Source of the DNA: Colimorpha sp045597845
Lineage (GTDB): Bacteria; Bacteroidota; Bacteroidia; Bacteroidales; P3
Assembly: GCA_045597845.1 (NCBI GenBank)
Contig: JAZLKZ010000023.1
Coordinates: forward strand, 1 to 19,052
Length of the DNA stretch: 19,052 bases
Direction of reading: 5' to 3'
Shown: positions 6,824 through 13,828 of the stretch, in pieces
How positions within the stretch are numbered: the stretch's first letter is position 1
Layout of the letters: each line of letters opens with the position of its first letter
The notes under the pieces: generated by a model
Databases searched by the model: none
What the model saw: the letters and a program-made list of their open reading frames with translations, nothing else
Told to the model about the DNA's origin: nothing
Position numbers and translations under genes: made by a program

Positions 6824-6899
6824 AGCAGGGGGTGCCTAAACCTTTGGAGGCTGAGAACATACCCCAGAACCTGATCCGGATAATGCCGGCGGAGGAATG
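6824..6899 (+). promoter_or_regulatory. TPP riboswitch (THI element)
   Basis: The conserved core is present in order. GGGGTGCC at 6829-6836 forms P2 with ACCCC 6861-6865. P3 is closed by GCC/GGC and is followed by the hallmark CTGAGA 6851-6856. Then come the ACCTGATC segment (6869-6876) and P5, made by CCGG 6876-6879 with CCGG 6886-6889 around ATAATG. The 3' strand of P4 (AGG 6893-6895, pairing with CCT 6870-6872) is part of the GGAGG Shine-Dalgarno sequence at 6891-6895. TPP binding should therefore hide the ribosome-binding site of the receptor gene directly. A normal P1 stem is hard to draw. Confidence 0.95.
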
Positions 6900-6902
6900 A
6901 CT

Positions 6903-9098
6903 ATGAAAACAAAAAAAACAGCAACATGGGTTGTGCTTGTAATAGCACAGTTTTTCTCGAATTTTTCTTGGTGTCAAACCGACTCGCTACATCTTCTTGA
7001 AGAGGTGCTGATTGTTGATACGCGCGCCACCGACCGTACCCCACTTACGGTGTCGAACCTCGACAAAGAGACCATCGCCACCCGCAAGGGCGAGACCTCA
7101 ATGTCGTACATCGTAGAGCAAGAACCCTCGATTGTCGCATCGGGCGAAAATGGCAAAATCGGCAACACCTCATTCCGTTTGCGTGGCATCGACGCCACAC
7201 GTATCAACGTGAACATCAATGGTATTACGCTCAACGACGCGGAGAGCCAGACAGTCTATTGGGTGAACATTCCCAATCTTGCCGGCATGGCACAGAGCAT
7301 GCAGCTGCAACGAGGCATCGGCTCATCCAATGGTGGCAGTGCCGCCTTCGGAGGGGCATTGAATATTCAAACACTCCACTCACCCTCAGAACCTTATGTG
7401 CAGGGAGAACTTGGGTTAGGTTCCTGGAACACACGTCAATTTGGCGTCACGGCAGGCACTGGCATCACCGCCAAAGGATGGGCTGCCGACATCGCATACA
7501 ACACACTTTTGTCCGACGGCTATGTGCACAACGGCTTCTGCGACCATCAATCTATTTTCGCCACACTAAGCCACTATGGCGAACGTTCGCTCCTAAAAGG
7601 CGTCATCATCGTGGGCAAACAGCACACCGGCATCACCTGGGACGGCGCCATGGCGGAAGAGCTGGACCAAAATCCCCGCTACAACGGAGCTGGGGCCTTC
7701 CACGACGATGCCGGCAACACCTACTACTACGACAACCAAAGCGACAACTACAACCAACGGCACTACCAACTCTACTATTCCTATGCCGCCTCGGAGCGAT
7801 GGTCCCTCAAAGCCGCCCTGGATTTCACCCACGGCGACGGCTACTACGAGGAATACCATGAAGCCGTGGACCTTGTCGACTCCATCACGCAGAAAAAGAT
7901 GGACAACAACGCCTTTACGGAATCGCTTTCGGCGCACTTTGCGCATAAACGGCTGAATCTCTCCTTTGGCGAGACGTTCCTGCACTACCACGGCAACCAT
8001 TTTGGCGAAGTAATCTGGCGGCAGCCATTCCCATCCAAAAGTGGATCGCAATGGTTGCCAACACCGCAACGGCAAGACGAATGGTACCGCAACGATGGCA
8101 TCAAAAACGACGCCACCTCATTCTGCCGTGCCAGCTACGCCTGGAACGAGCGTATAAGTGCCTATGGAGACCTGCAGTACCGTTTTGTGGATTATAGCAT
8201 TGTGGGGCCCGACGAGGACCTGACGGCAATGGACTTCCACGAACAGTATCATTTCTTTAATCCTAAATTGGGAGTCACTTTTCTGCCACAAGGAGAGACG
8301 GGGAATCATCATTTCTTTGCCGTGGCAGGCATCTCCCACCGCGAGCCGGCACGCGCCGACATCAAAGATGCCATCAAGATGCACGACACCGTGAAAGCGG
8401 AGGCAATGTTGGACATTGAGATTGGCTACAACCTCAACAACAGACTGGGATTCAATCTCGACCTGAACGGGTACGCCATGCTCTACAAAGACCAGCTCAC
8501 CGCATCGGGGCGTCTCAGTCCAAGTGGCTACGCCTTGATGGAGAATGTTGACAAGAGCTACCGCATCGGCTTGGAACTATCGGCCTCCTGGACGCCGAAA
8601 TCGCTGCACAACTACCTAACACTGAACGGAAACCTCACAGCAAGCAGCAACCGCATCCTCGACTACAGCTACCACTACACCGACTACTACGGCAACCTCT
8701 GTGAGCAAGCACTGGGGAACACCACCCTCTCTTTCTCGCCGTCGCTCGTAGCCGCACTCACCGCCACGGGACGCATCCCCATCAAGCAAAAACAGCCCAT
8801 AGAGCTTCAACTCATGGGCAAATATGTCGGCGAGATGTACTGCGACAACACCTCCCGACCCGAAACACTTCAACCCGATTATTTTACCCTGAACGGACGC
8901 ATTTCGCACAAATGGAAAATCGGCGAGCGGCAAAGCATCCGCGCCGAACTGTTGCTCAACAACCTGCTCAACAGCCACTACCGCCTGCCCGCATGGACCA
9001 GCGACTACTACGACATCGACGGCTCCTGCACGGTTTATAGGGGATTCTATCAACAACCAGGGTTCAATCTGATGATACGGTTCGATTTCAACATGTAA
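6903..9098 (+). CDS. TonB-dependent outer-membrane receptor, predicted thiamin transporter
   Basis: This protein is a gated outer-membrane beta-barrel energised by TonB. It has an N-terminal signal peptide (about residues 1-24, MKTKKTATWVVLVIAQFF start). A TonB-box-like EEVLIVDT lies at 33-40. The plug domain contains SFRLRGIDATRINVNINGI and ends in GSAAFGGALNIQT, and the barrel of about 550 residues is rich in alternating aromatic strands. I chose the ATG at 6903, giving 731 residues, because GGAGG lies 7 nt upstream of it; the ATG at 6897 is only 1 nt from GGAGG. The TPP riboswitch and the downstream pnuT and thiamin pyrophosphokinase genes indicate thiamin as the cargo, matching the omr1 gene described for Bacteroidota thiamin regulons. 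The substrate is inferred from context. Confidence 0.92.
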   Translation: MKTKKTATWVVLVIAQFFSNFSWCQTDSLHLLEEVLIVDTRATDRTPLTVSNLDKETIATRKGETSMSYIVEQEPSIVASGENGKIGNTSFRLRGIDATRINVNINGITLNDAESQTVYWVNIPNLAGMAQSMQLQRGIGSSNGGSAAFGGALNIQTLHSPSEPYVQGELGLGSWNTRQFGVTAGTGITAKGWAADIAYNTLLSDGYVHNGFCDHQSIFATLSHYGERSLLKGVIIVGKQHTGITWDGAMAEELDQNPRYNGAGAFHDDAGNTYYYDNQSDNYNQRHYQLYYSYAASERWSLKAALDFTHGDGYYEEYHEAVDLVDSITQKKMDNNAFTESLSAHFAHKRLNLSFGETFLHYHGNHFGEVIWRQPFPSKSGSQWLPTPQRQDEWYRNDGIKNDATSFCRASYAWNERISAYGDLQYRFVDYSIVGPDEDLTAMDFHEQYHFFNPKLGVTFLPQGETGNHHFFAVAGISHREPARADIKDAIKMHDTVKAEAMLDIEIGYNLNNRLGFNLDLNGYAMLYKDQLTASGRLSPSGYALMENVDKSYRIGLELSASWTPKSLHNYLTLNGNLTASSNRILDYSYHYTDYYGNLCEQALGNTTLSFSPSLVAALTATGRIPIKQKQPIELQLMGKYVGEMYCDNTSRPETLQPDYFTLNGRISHKWKIGERQSIRAELLLNNLLNSHYRLPAWTSDYYDIDGSCTVYRGFYQQPGFNLMIRFDFNM

Positions 9099-9107
9099 CA
9101 ATAGAAT

Positions 9108-9668
9108 ATGGAAATTATCGCCGCCATACTCGGACTCATCTATCTCTACTTTGAATACCACGCCAATGCCTGGATGTGGGTATTTGGATTGATAATGCAA
9201 GCGCTTTACATCTACCTGTTTTACATCAACGGCGTTTATGCCAATGCAGCCATCAACGTCCTCTATGGCATTATGTCCATCTACGGCCTTTTGGAATGGA
9301 AAGGTCTGCTCAAACACACCAAACAAACCGCAGAGAAGCCCATAGCCAGCATGCCCCGCAAACAATGGTGGGTAGTAATAGCCATAGTCGCCCTGCTCAC
9401 CATTCCTGTCGCACTATTGTTAGGAAGCCTCGAAGAGAGTCAAGTACCCTGGCTCGACAGCCTTAGCACCACGTTGAGCATCGCCGCCACCTGGATGTTG
9501 ATACGCAAATACTATCAAGAATGGATTCTGTGGATGGTTGTTGAACCACTGATGATTGCCGTGGGAATACTAACCGGAATGTACGCGACGGCGCTGCTCT
9601 ACGCCGTCAATCTCGTCGTTGTGCTTCTGGGATACCGAAAATGGAAAAACATCTACAACAATCAGTAA
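9108..9668 (+). CDS. pnuT: Thiamin transporter PnuT (PnuC family)
   Basis: PnuT moves thiamin across the inner membrane by facilitated diffusion, with trapping by phosphorylation inside. The 186-residue protein has about seven hydrophobic segments, and the PnuC-family repeats are visible: GLIYLYFEYHANAWMWVFG near the start, then NVLYGIMSIYGLLEW (about 46-60), and the later WMVVEPLMIAVGI and NLVVVLLGYRKW segments. It starts 9 nt after the receptor stop, so the genes are one operon under the TPP riboswitch. PnuC itself carries nicotinamide riboside; the thiamin assignment comes from the operon. Confidence 0.92.
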   Translation: MEIIAAILGLIYLYFEYHANAWMWVFGLIMQALYIYLFYINGVYANAAINVLYGIMSIYGLLEWKGLLKHTKQTAEKPIASMPRKQWWVVIAIVALLTIPVALLLGSLEESQVPWLDSLSTTLSIAATWMLIRKYYQEWILWMVVEPLMIAVGILTGMYATALLYAVNLVVVLLGYRKWKNIYNNQ

Positions 9669-9711
9669 CCCACAAATCTTACAATCGCTACTGTAAAACC
9701 ACTTGGAAAAC

Positions 9712-10335
9712 ATGAATACCGTTATACTTTGCAATGGAGAAACGCCCCGTCACGACTTCGCGCTCAAAGCCCTCCGCGAAGCCGGCCATATCGTCTGCTG
9801 CGATGGAGCCATAAACCATCTTGCGCAATACGGAACGATTAAAGCCGCAATCCACCTTGTAGGGGACGGCGACTCCTATGATGGTGAATTCAACGAGATT
9901 CAATTCCAACCCGACCCCGACCAAGAGACCAACGATTTGACCAAAGCCGTGAAATACTGTTTGTTGCATGATTGGAAAGCACTTGTCATTTTAGGAGCCA
10001 CTGGATTGAGAGAAGACCACACCCTCGGGAACATTAGCCTACTCGGACAATACGCCCAAATGGGAGTGGAAGCGACCATGATTACCAATTACGGAACCTT
10101 CACAACCCTTACACACAGTGCATCGCTCCAGAGTTTTCCAGGACAACAAGTATCCATCTTTTCGCTTACGCCCGACACCGCCATATCGGTTTCCGGACTT
10201 AGATATCCTATCGAAAACCGCCCATTGCGACAATGGTGGGAAGGCACTTTGAACGAAGCCGAAACAGACACTTTCACAATCACTTTTACGCAAGGCACAC
10301 TGCTTATATTCAAAACCCACGACCCCAAAGCATAA
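9712..10335 (+). CDS. thiN: Thiamin pyrophosphokinase (thiamin diphosphokinase)
   Basis: This enzyme transfers a pyrophosphate from ATP to thiamin, giving TPP, and traps imported vitamin. The 207-residue protein shows the family motifs: CCDGAINHL (29-37), the metal-binding GDGDSYD (51-57), DQETNDLTKA (70-79), and GATGLREDHTLGN (95-107) with the DH pair of the active site. The C-terminal half is the beta-rich thiamin-binding domain. The gene was named tnr3 in early Bacteroidota thiamin regulon work. I chose the ATG at 9712 over an in-frame TTG at 9703. It lies 43 nt after pnuT and is the last gene of the riboswitch-controlled operon, so it supplies the ligand that shuts the operon off. Confidence 0.94.
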   Translation: MNTVILCNGETPRHDFALKALREAGHIVCCDGAINHLAQYGTIKAAIHLVGDGDSYDGEFNEIQFQPDPDQETNDLTKAVKYCLLHDWKALVILGATGLREDHTLGNISLLGQYAQMGVEATMITNYGTFTTLTHSASLQSFPGQQVSIFSLTPDTAISVSGLRYPIENRPLRQWWEGTLNEAETDTFTITFTQGTLLIFKTHDPKA

Positions 10336-10415
10336 GAAAACGAACCGTATGAAGAACGTTACTTTTTAATTCCCAAACTCATACAAAATCATCATTCAAT
10401 ATATCATTTATTTCG

Positions 10416-10423
10416 TATCTTTG
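10416..10423 (+). promoter_or_regulatory. -7 element of the zinc metallopeptidase gene
   Basis: TATCTTTG lies 38 nt before the ATG at 10462 and matches the -7 consensus exactly. The expected -33 position carries only AT-rich sequence. It separates this gene from the thiamin operon, whose last stop codon is at 10333-10335. Confidence 0.72.
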
Positions 10424-10461
10424 CATCTTAATCCTAGCAACAATTTTAAAGCAATAACACT

Positions 10462-11319
10462 ATGGAATGGAAAGGCAGAAGACAAAGCGATAACGTACAA
10501 GACAAACGTGGTTCCACCACAAAGAAAGCCGTAGCCGGAGGCGGCATAGGAGCCGTTCTCATTGCTGCCGTAATGATGCTCCTCAACGGCGGCAACCTCG
10601 ACCTCTCCCAACTCATTAATGCAGCCCAGCAGGGTGCAACACAAACCGTCAACTACAAAAGTCCTTACACTCCTGAAAAAGAGACCGAACTTGTCGAGTT
10701 TGTAGGCGTAATCCTCGCCGAGACCGAAGATGTTTGGAACGATTATTTCAGGCAACAAGGCTCCAAATATGTTGAGCCAGCCCTCGAGATTTTCGCCGGA
10801 CAGACCCAGTCTGGGTGCGGCGCAGCCACCTACCAAAGCGGTCCTTTCTATTGCTCCGCCGACCAGAAAGTCTATCTCGACTTGGAATTTTTCTACGAAT
10901 TGGACACCAAGTACGCCAAAGGCGAATTCCCAAGAGCCTACGTAATTGCCCACGAAATCGGCCACCATGTGCAGAACCTCACGGGCACGCTTGAAAAAGT
11001 CCACTCCTACTACGGGACTAAACAATACAACCAGATGTCGGTACGCCTCGAACTCCATGCCGACTTCCTCGCTGGCGTTTGGGCCAACAAATCTAAGAGC
11101 AACCTCAAACTCACCGATACCGACATCCGCGATGCCCTCAACGCCGCAAGCGCCATTGGCGACGACAAGTTGCAAAAACAGGCACAAGGCTATGCCGTTC
11201 CCGACTCCTTCACCCACGGCACTTCCGAGCAGCGTATGCGCTGGTTCAAGAAAGGCTACGACACTGGCAACGTAAGCGAAGGAAACGTACTCTTTACCAT
11301 GGACTACAACAAGCTATAA
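10462..11319 (+). CDS. ypfJ: Neutral zinc metallopeptidase, YpfJ family
   Basis: The product is a membrane-anchored predicted zinc protease whose substrate is unknown. The 285-residue protein opens with the family signature MEWKGRRQSDNVQDKRG, then has one transmembrane segment (about 24-42, Gly/Ala/Val-rich). A region with GCGAATYQSGPFYCSADQKV (118-137) precedes the zinc-binding HEIGH at 164-168 in VIAHEIGHHVQNLTG. The likely third ligand region, RLELHADFLAGVWA (195-208), follows, with E197 and D201. The C-terminal AIGDDKLQKQ and FTHGTSEQRMRWFKKGY are also typical. It is convergent with purD, sharing the palindromic terminator between them. Confidence 0.92.
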   Translation: MEWKGRRQSDNVQDKRGSTTKKAVAGGGIGAVLIAAVMMLLNGGNLDLSQLINAAQQGATQTVNYKSPYTPEKETELVEFVGVILAETEDVWNDYFRQQGSKYVEPALEIFAGQTQSGCGAATYQSGPFYCSADQKVYLDLEFFYELDTKYAKGEFPRAYVIAHEIGHHVQNLTGTLEKVHSYYGTKQYNQMSVRLELHADFLAGVWANKSKSNLKLTDTDIRDALNAASAIGDDKLQKQAQGYAVPDSFTHGTSEQRMRWFKKGYDTGNVSEGNVLFTMDYNKL

Positions 11320-11392
11320 TCCACATTTCCATAGAAGGGGAACGCACCACTGAAAGAATATTAGGAGTTACGTCTCTCTTTGGTACAAGTAA

Positions 11393-11428
11393 AAGTCCGG
11401 CATTCTCGCTAGCGAGAATGCCGGACTT
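11393..11428. terminator. Perfect 36-bp palindrome, bidirectional terminator between ypfJ and purD
   Basis: AAGTCCGGCATTCTCGCT at 11393-11410 is followed at once by its exact reverse complement at 11411-11428. It is flanked by AA on the left and by GATTTTAAG on the right. The two converging genes end 74 and 24 bp away. The 18-bp arms and central GC-rich part make a very stable hairpin on either strand. Confidence 0.85.
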
Positions 11429-11451
11429 GATTTTAAGTCGTTGTCGGCAAG

Positions 11452-12732
11452 TTACAAGGCCAACAAATCCTGACCGATATCCTTACGGCAATACTTTCCG
11501 TTCCACTGGATTTTTTCTGCCTCCTGATAGCACTGCAGCAACGCCTGTGGCAATGTTTCGGCGAGAGAAGTGACGCAAAGCACACGACCGCCGTTGGTCA
11601 CAACGTTGAAATTCTGGTTGCGCGCGGTGCCAGCGTGAAAAACAAGACTACCCTTAACTGCGTCAAGACCCGTGATAATGTCGCCTTTCTTGTATTTTTC
11701 GGGGTAACCCTGCGCTGTAAGCATCACCGTTGCAGCCGTGCGACTGTCGATAGAAAGGTTTGCCTGATCGAGGGTTTTGTTACATGCGTGCTCAAACAGT
11801 TCCACCACATCACTCTTAATGCGCGGGAATACACTCTCCGTTTCAGGATCGCCCATACGAACATTGTATTCAATGACGTAAGGATCGCCCTTGACATTCA
11901 TCAAACCAATGAATATAAACCCTTTGTAATCAATTTTATCTTTACGAAGGCCCTTGACGGTAGGAATGACTATGCGTTGTTCCACCTTTTGCATAAAATC
12001 CTTGTCGGCAAACGACACCGGACTTACCGAGCCCATGCCACCCGTGTTAAGCCCCGTATCATGCTCACCAACACGTTTGTAGTCCTTGGCAGATGGGAGA
12101 ATCTTATAGTGATGGCCATCGGTGAGGACGAAAACAGACAATTCGATACCCGAGAGAAACTCTTCAATAACCACCTTTGTAGAGGCGTCGCCAAACTTTC
12201 CGTTGAGCATCAGTTTCAACTCATCCTGAGCCTGCTCCAACGAATCCAAGATAAGAACGCCCTTGCCAGCCGCCAATCCATCGGCCTTGAGAACATAAGG
12301 CGCTGGCATGGTTTTCAGAAACTCAAGACCCTCTTGTAACGTCGCCGAAGTGAAAGTCTGGTGACGAGCGGTGGGAATATTGTGACGCAGCATAAAATCC
12401 TTTGCAAAGTCCTTGCTGCCTTCAAGCATGGCACCCGCCTTGCTGGGACCAAGCAACATCACGTTGCAGAGATTGGAATCGTTGGCAAAATAGTCAGCGA
12501 TGCCGGCCACCAAAGGAGCCTCAGGGCCAACAACGACCATCTCCACATCCTTTTCGATTACGAACTGGCGAATAGCCTCGAAATCATCGACTTTGATATC
12601 CACATTGATGCCACATTGAAGCGTTCCCGCATTACCGGGGGCAATGTAGAGATTTGTGCACAACTTGCTTTGAGCCAACTTAAAGGCGATGGCATGTTCT
12701 CTGCCACCAGAACCAAGTAATAGAATATTCAT
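11452..12732 (-). CDS. purD: Phosphoribosylamine-glycine ligase (GAR synthetase)
   Basis: PurD is the second enzyme of purine synthesis: it joins glycine to 5-phosphoribosylamine using ATP. The 426-residue protein begins MNILLLGSGGREHAIAFKL, the family's N-terminal signature, and has VVVGPEAPLVAGIADYF (about 62-78) and the ATP-grasp region with YVLKADGLAAGKGVLIL. It also has the GGMGSVSPV segment and the FNVRMGDPETE-type metal motif (here YNVRMGDPETESV). I chose the ATG at 12730-12732 because the upstream in-frame extension of 17 codons is low-complexity leader DNA. It is alone on the minus strand, with its own promoter and a shared terminator. Confidence 0.96.
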   Translation of the reverse strand: MNILLLGSGGREHAIAFKLAQSKLCTNLYIAPGNAGTLQCGINVDIKVDDFEAIRQFVIEKDVEMVVVGPEAPLVAGIADYFANDSNLCNVMLLGPSKAGAMLEGSKDFAKDFMLRHNIPTARHQTFTSATLQEGLEFLKTMPAPYVLKADGLAAGKGVLILDSLEQAQDELKLMLNGKFGDASTKVVIEEFLSGIELSVFVLTDGHHYKILPSAKDYKRVGEHDTGLNTGGMGSVSPVSFADKDFMQKVEQRIVIPTVKGLRKDKIDYKGFIFIGLMNVKGDPYVIEYNVRMGDPETESVFPRIKSDVVELFEHACNKTLDQANLSIDSRTAATVMLTAQGYPEKYKKGDIITGLDAVKGSLVFHAGTARNQNFNVVTNGGRVLCVTSLAETLPQALLQCYQEAEKIQWNGKYCRKDIGQDLLAL

Positions 12733-12788
12733 GATTAAGCGATTAGTGACTGATGATTGGTGATGGTGATTAGGAAATAGCAACTAGG
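12733..12788 (-). repeat. Degenerate 7-nt-period repeat in the purD leader
   Basis: Read on the minus strand towards the purD start, the leader is CCTAGTT, GCTATTT, CCTAATC, ACCATC, ACCAATC, ATCAGTC, ACTAATC, GCTTAATC, then ATG. Most units are exactly 7 nt and most of the later ones end in ATC. It encodes nothing credible and fills the space between the promoter and start codon. Confidence 0.65.
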
Positions 12789-12799
12789 GTTTTAATTTG

Positions 12800-12807
12800 C
12801 AAAGATA
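12800..12807 (-). promoter_or_regulatory. -7 element of purD
   Basis: On the minus strand this reads TATCTTTG, an exact -7 box, placed about 68 nt before the purD ATG. A clear TTTG at the -33 distance is not visible. I see no structured purine-sensing aptamer in the leader, which is taken up by the 7-nt repeats. Confidence 0.72.
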
Positions 12808-13140
12808 ACAAAAAATGTTGATTTGTTGAACTTCCGTCAACAGTAAATTAACAAACATATTGATTTCCGATTGTGCCAGCAACCAAAACCACAAATAGCG
12901 GACGACATAAAATCAGTACCTACACAAGTCCGAGACGTCTGCGGTCCCTCCATGATCAAATCATTTCTACATCTTGCAAATCGCCTTGGATACAGAAAAA
13001 CTTTTCTCAATTGCAATGTCGCCACTCGGTTTTTCCAGCTCCCTAAACCCGACAAAACTAATAATTTTTTCAGACCTATTCTCATCTCATTGGCGTTTGG
13101 CACAAAAGTTGCAGAGGTTTATATGTACAATACTACTATC
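12808..13140. other. Stretch of about 330 bp with no credible gene
   Basis: Between the purD promoter and the small membrane protein gene, both strands have open frames (an upstream extension on plus from 12871, and 88 codons on minus, 12837-13103). Neither has a recognisable protein pattern or a ribosome-binding site. There is a short near-palindrome around GAGACGTCT at 12942-12950. I cannot assign a function. The plus-strand promoter of the downstream gene should lie near the right end, but no consensus -7 box is present there. Confidence 0.5.
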
Positions 13141-13641
13141 ATGAAGTTACTGCAAATCGACAAGACAAAAGTTACGGAAGGGGACATTGTGGAACTGCAA
13201 TGGGACTGTACCGGCGCGGAACAGGCAAGGCTTACCATCGACAACGGCCACCGCAGCGACTCGCAACTGGTGGAATGCAACGGATGCAAGAAATTCCGCC
13301 TCAACCGCACAGGAAAGACCATCTTCACCCTCACCGAGACACGCAACGGCAAGTCGAAAAACCACACCGCAAAAGTGCGTGTAAAAAAGATGAAAGCCGT
13401 GCGCGCCGAGACCATCGACGACCGAGGCAAGCCATTCCCACGCTGGAAACAAAAATTACAACAGTGGCGCAACACCTGGAAATATCAATTTCGCAGCCTG
13501 CCTCCAGAGAAGCGGTTCGCCTACAAGCTCTTTTTCATCATCGGAGGAATTACGATGTTCATCTCTTTCTTCCCAAGACTTTTCGTCTTCGGACAACTTG
13601 TCATCATGGGATACCTGCTGTGGATCATTCTTAGAAAATAA
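13141..13641 (+). CDS. Small membrane protein of unknown function with N-terminal beta-rich domain
   Basis: I do not recognise a named family. The 166-residue product has an N-terminal part (1-85) with alternating hydrophobic residues, VTEGDIVELQWDCTG, LTIDNGH and FTLTETRNGKS-like strands, suggesting a small Ig-like or beta-sandwich fold. Cysteines are at 23, 46 and 49 (ECNGC). A basic, Trp-containing linker (about 86-125) leads to two hydrophobic segments (about 129-145 and 147-163), ending LLWIILRK. With both ends probably cytoplasmic it could be a membrane-tethered sensor or scaffold. The start is uncertain: ATG at 13123 is also in frame and would add six residues. A terminator-like hairpin follows at 13757. 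Confidence 0.75.
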   Translation: MKLLQIDKTKVTEGDIVELQWDCTGAEQARLTIDNGHRSDSQLVECNGCKKFRLNRTGKTIFTLTETRNGKSKNHTAKVRVKKMKAVRAETIDDRGKPFPRWKQKLQQWRNTWKYQFRSLPPEKRFAYKLFFIIGGITMFISFFPRLFVFGQLVIMGYLLWIILRK

Positions 13642-13756
13642 AACGCACTTTTGCGCTGGAATCCAATTTCTTGCAAAATTTCACCTTTTAGATTGAATCG
13701 TTTTACGCAAGAAACCAGCACCACGCAAGCCGCATTGCAAGTTCCTGTATAGTCAT

Positions 13757-13788
13757 TGCAGCCAACATCATAGGCTGCATTATTTTTT
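13757..13788 (+). terminator. Probable terminator after the small membrane protein gene
   Basis: TGCAGCC at 13757-13763 pairs perfectly with GGCTGCA at 13773-13779 across a 9-nt loop and is followed by a T-rich run (TTATTTTTTCTTTT). It lies 115 nt after the stop codon and 36 nt before the next -7 element. Confidence 0.65.
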
Positions 13789-13814
13789 CTTTTCGCCGTT
13801 TGACTAAAAAAATG

Positions 13815-13822
13815 TACTTTTG
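13815..13822 (+). promoter_or_regulatory. -7 element of the DUF2520-tatD operon
   Basis: TACTTTTG matches the -7 consensus and ends only 6 nt before the ATG at 13829. The predicted transcription start therefore coincides with the start codon, so the mRNA should be leaderless or nearly so. An in-frame TTG at 13820 overlaps the element and is not a plausible start. Confidence 0.72.
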
Positions 13823-13828
13823 CAAAGT

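Noticed and set aside
6897..6902. ATG at 6897 as the receptor start
   Set aside because: It is only 1 nt from GGAGG and lies inside the riboswitch end; the ATG at 6903 has a proper 7-nt spacing.
8616..9365. A 249-codon minus-strand frame across the receptor and pnuT genes
   Set aside because: Antisense shadow of two well-supported genes, with a Val/Gly-rich translation typical of such shadows.
9703..9711. TTG start for thiamin pyrophosphokinase
   Set aside because: The ATG three codons later gives the normal N-terminus; extra residues MEN have no support.
11635..12339. A 234-codon open frame on the plus strand inside purD
   Set aside because: It lies wholly antisense to a clear purD with all family motifs; its translation shows no family pattern.
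12733..12783. 17-codon N-terminal extension of PurD
   Set aside because: The extension is the heptad-repeat leader; PurD proteins begin at the glycine-rich loop MNILLLGSGGREHA.
12871..13140. N-terminal extension of the small membrane protein back to 12871
   Set aside because: The extra 90 codons have no coherent pattern, no ribosome site precedes them, and the domain-like sequence begins at MKLLQIDKTKV (13141).
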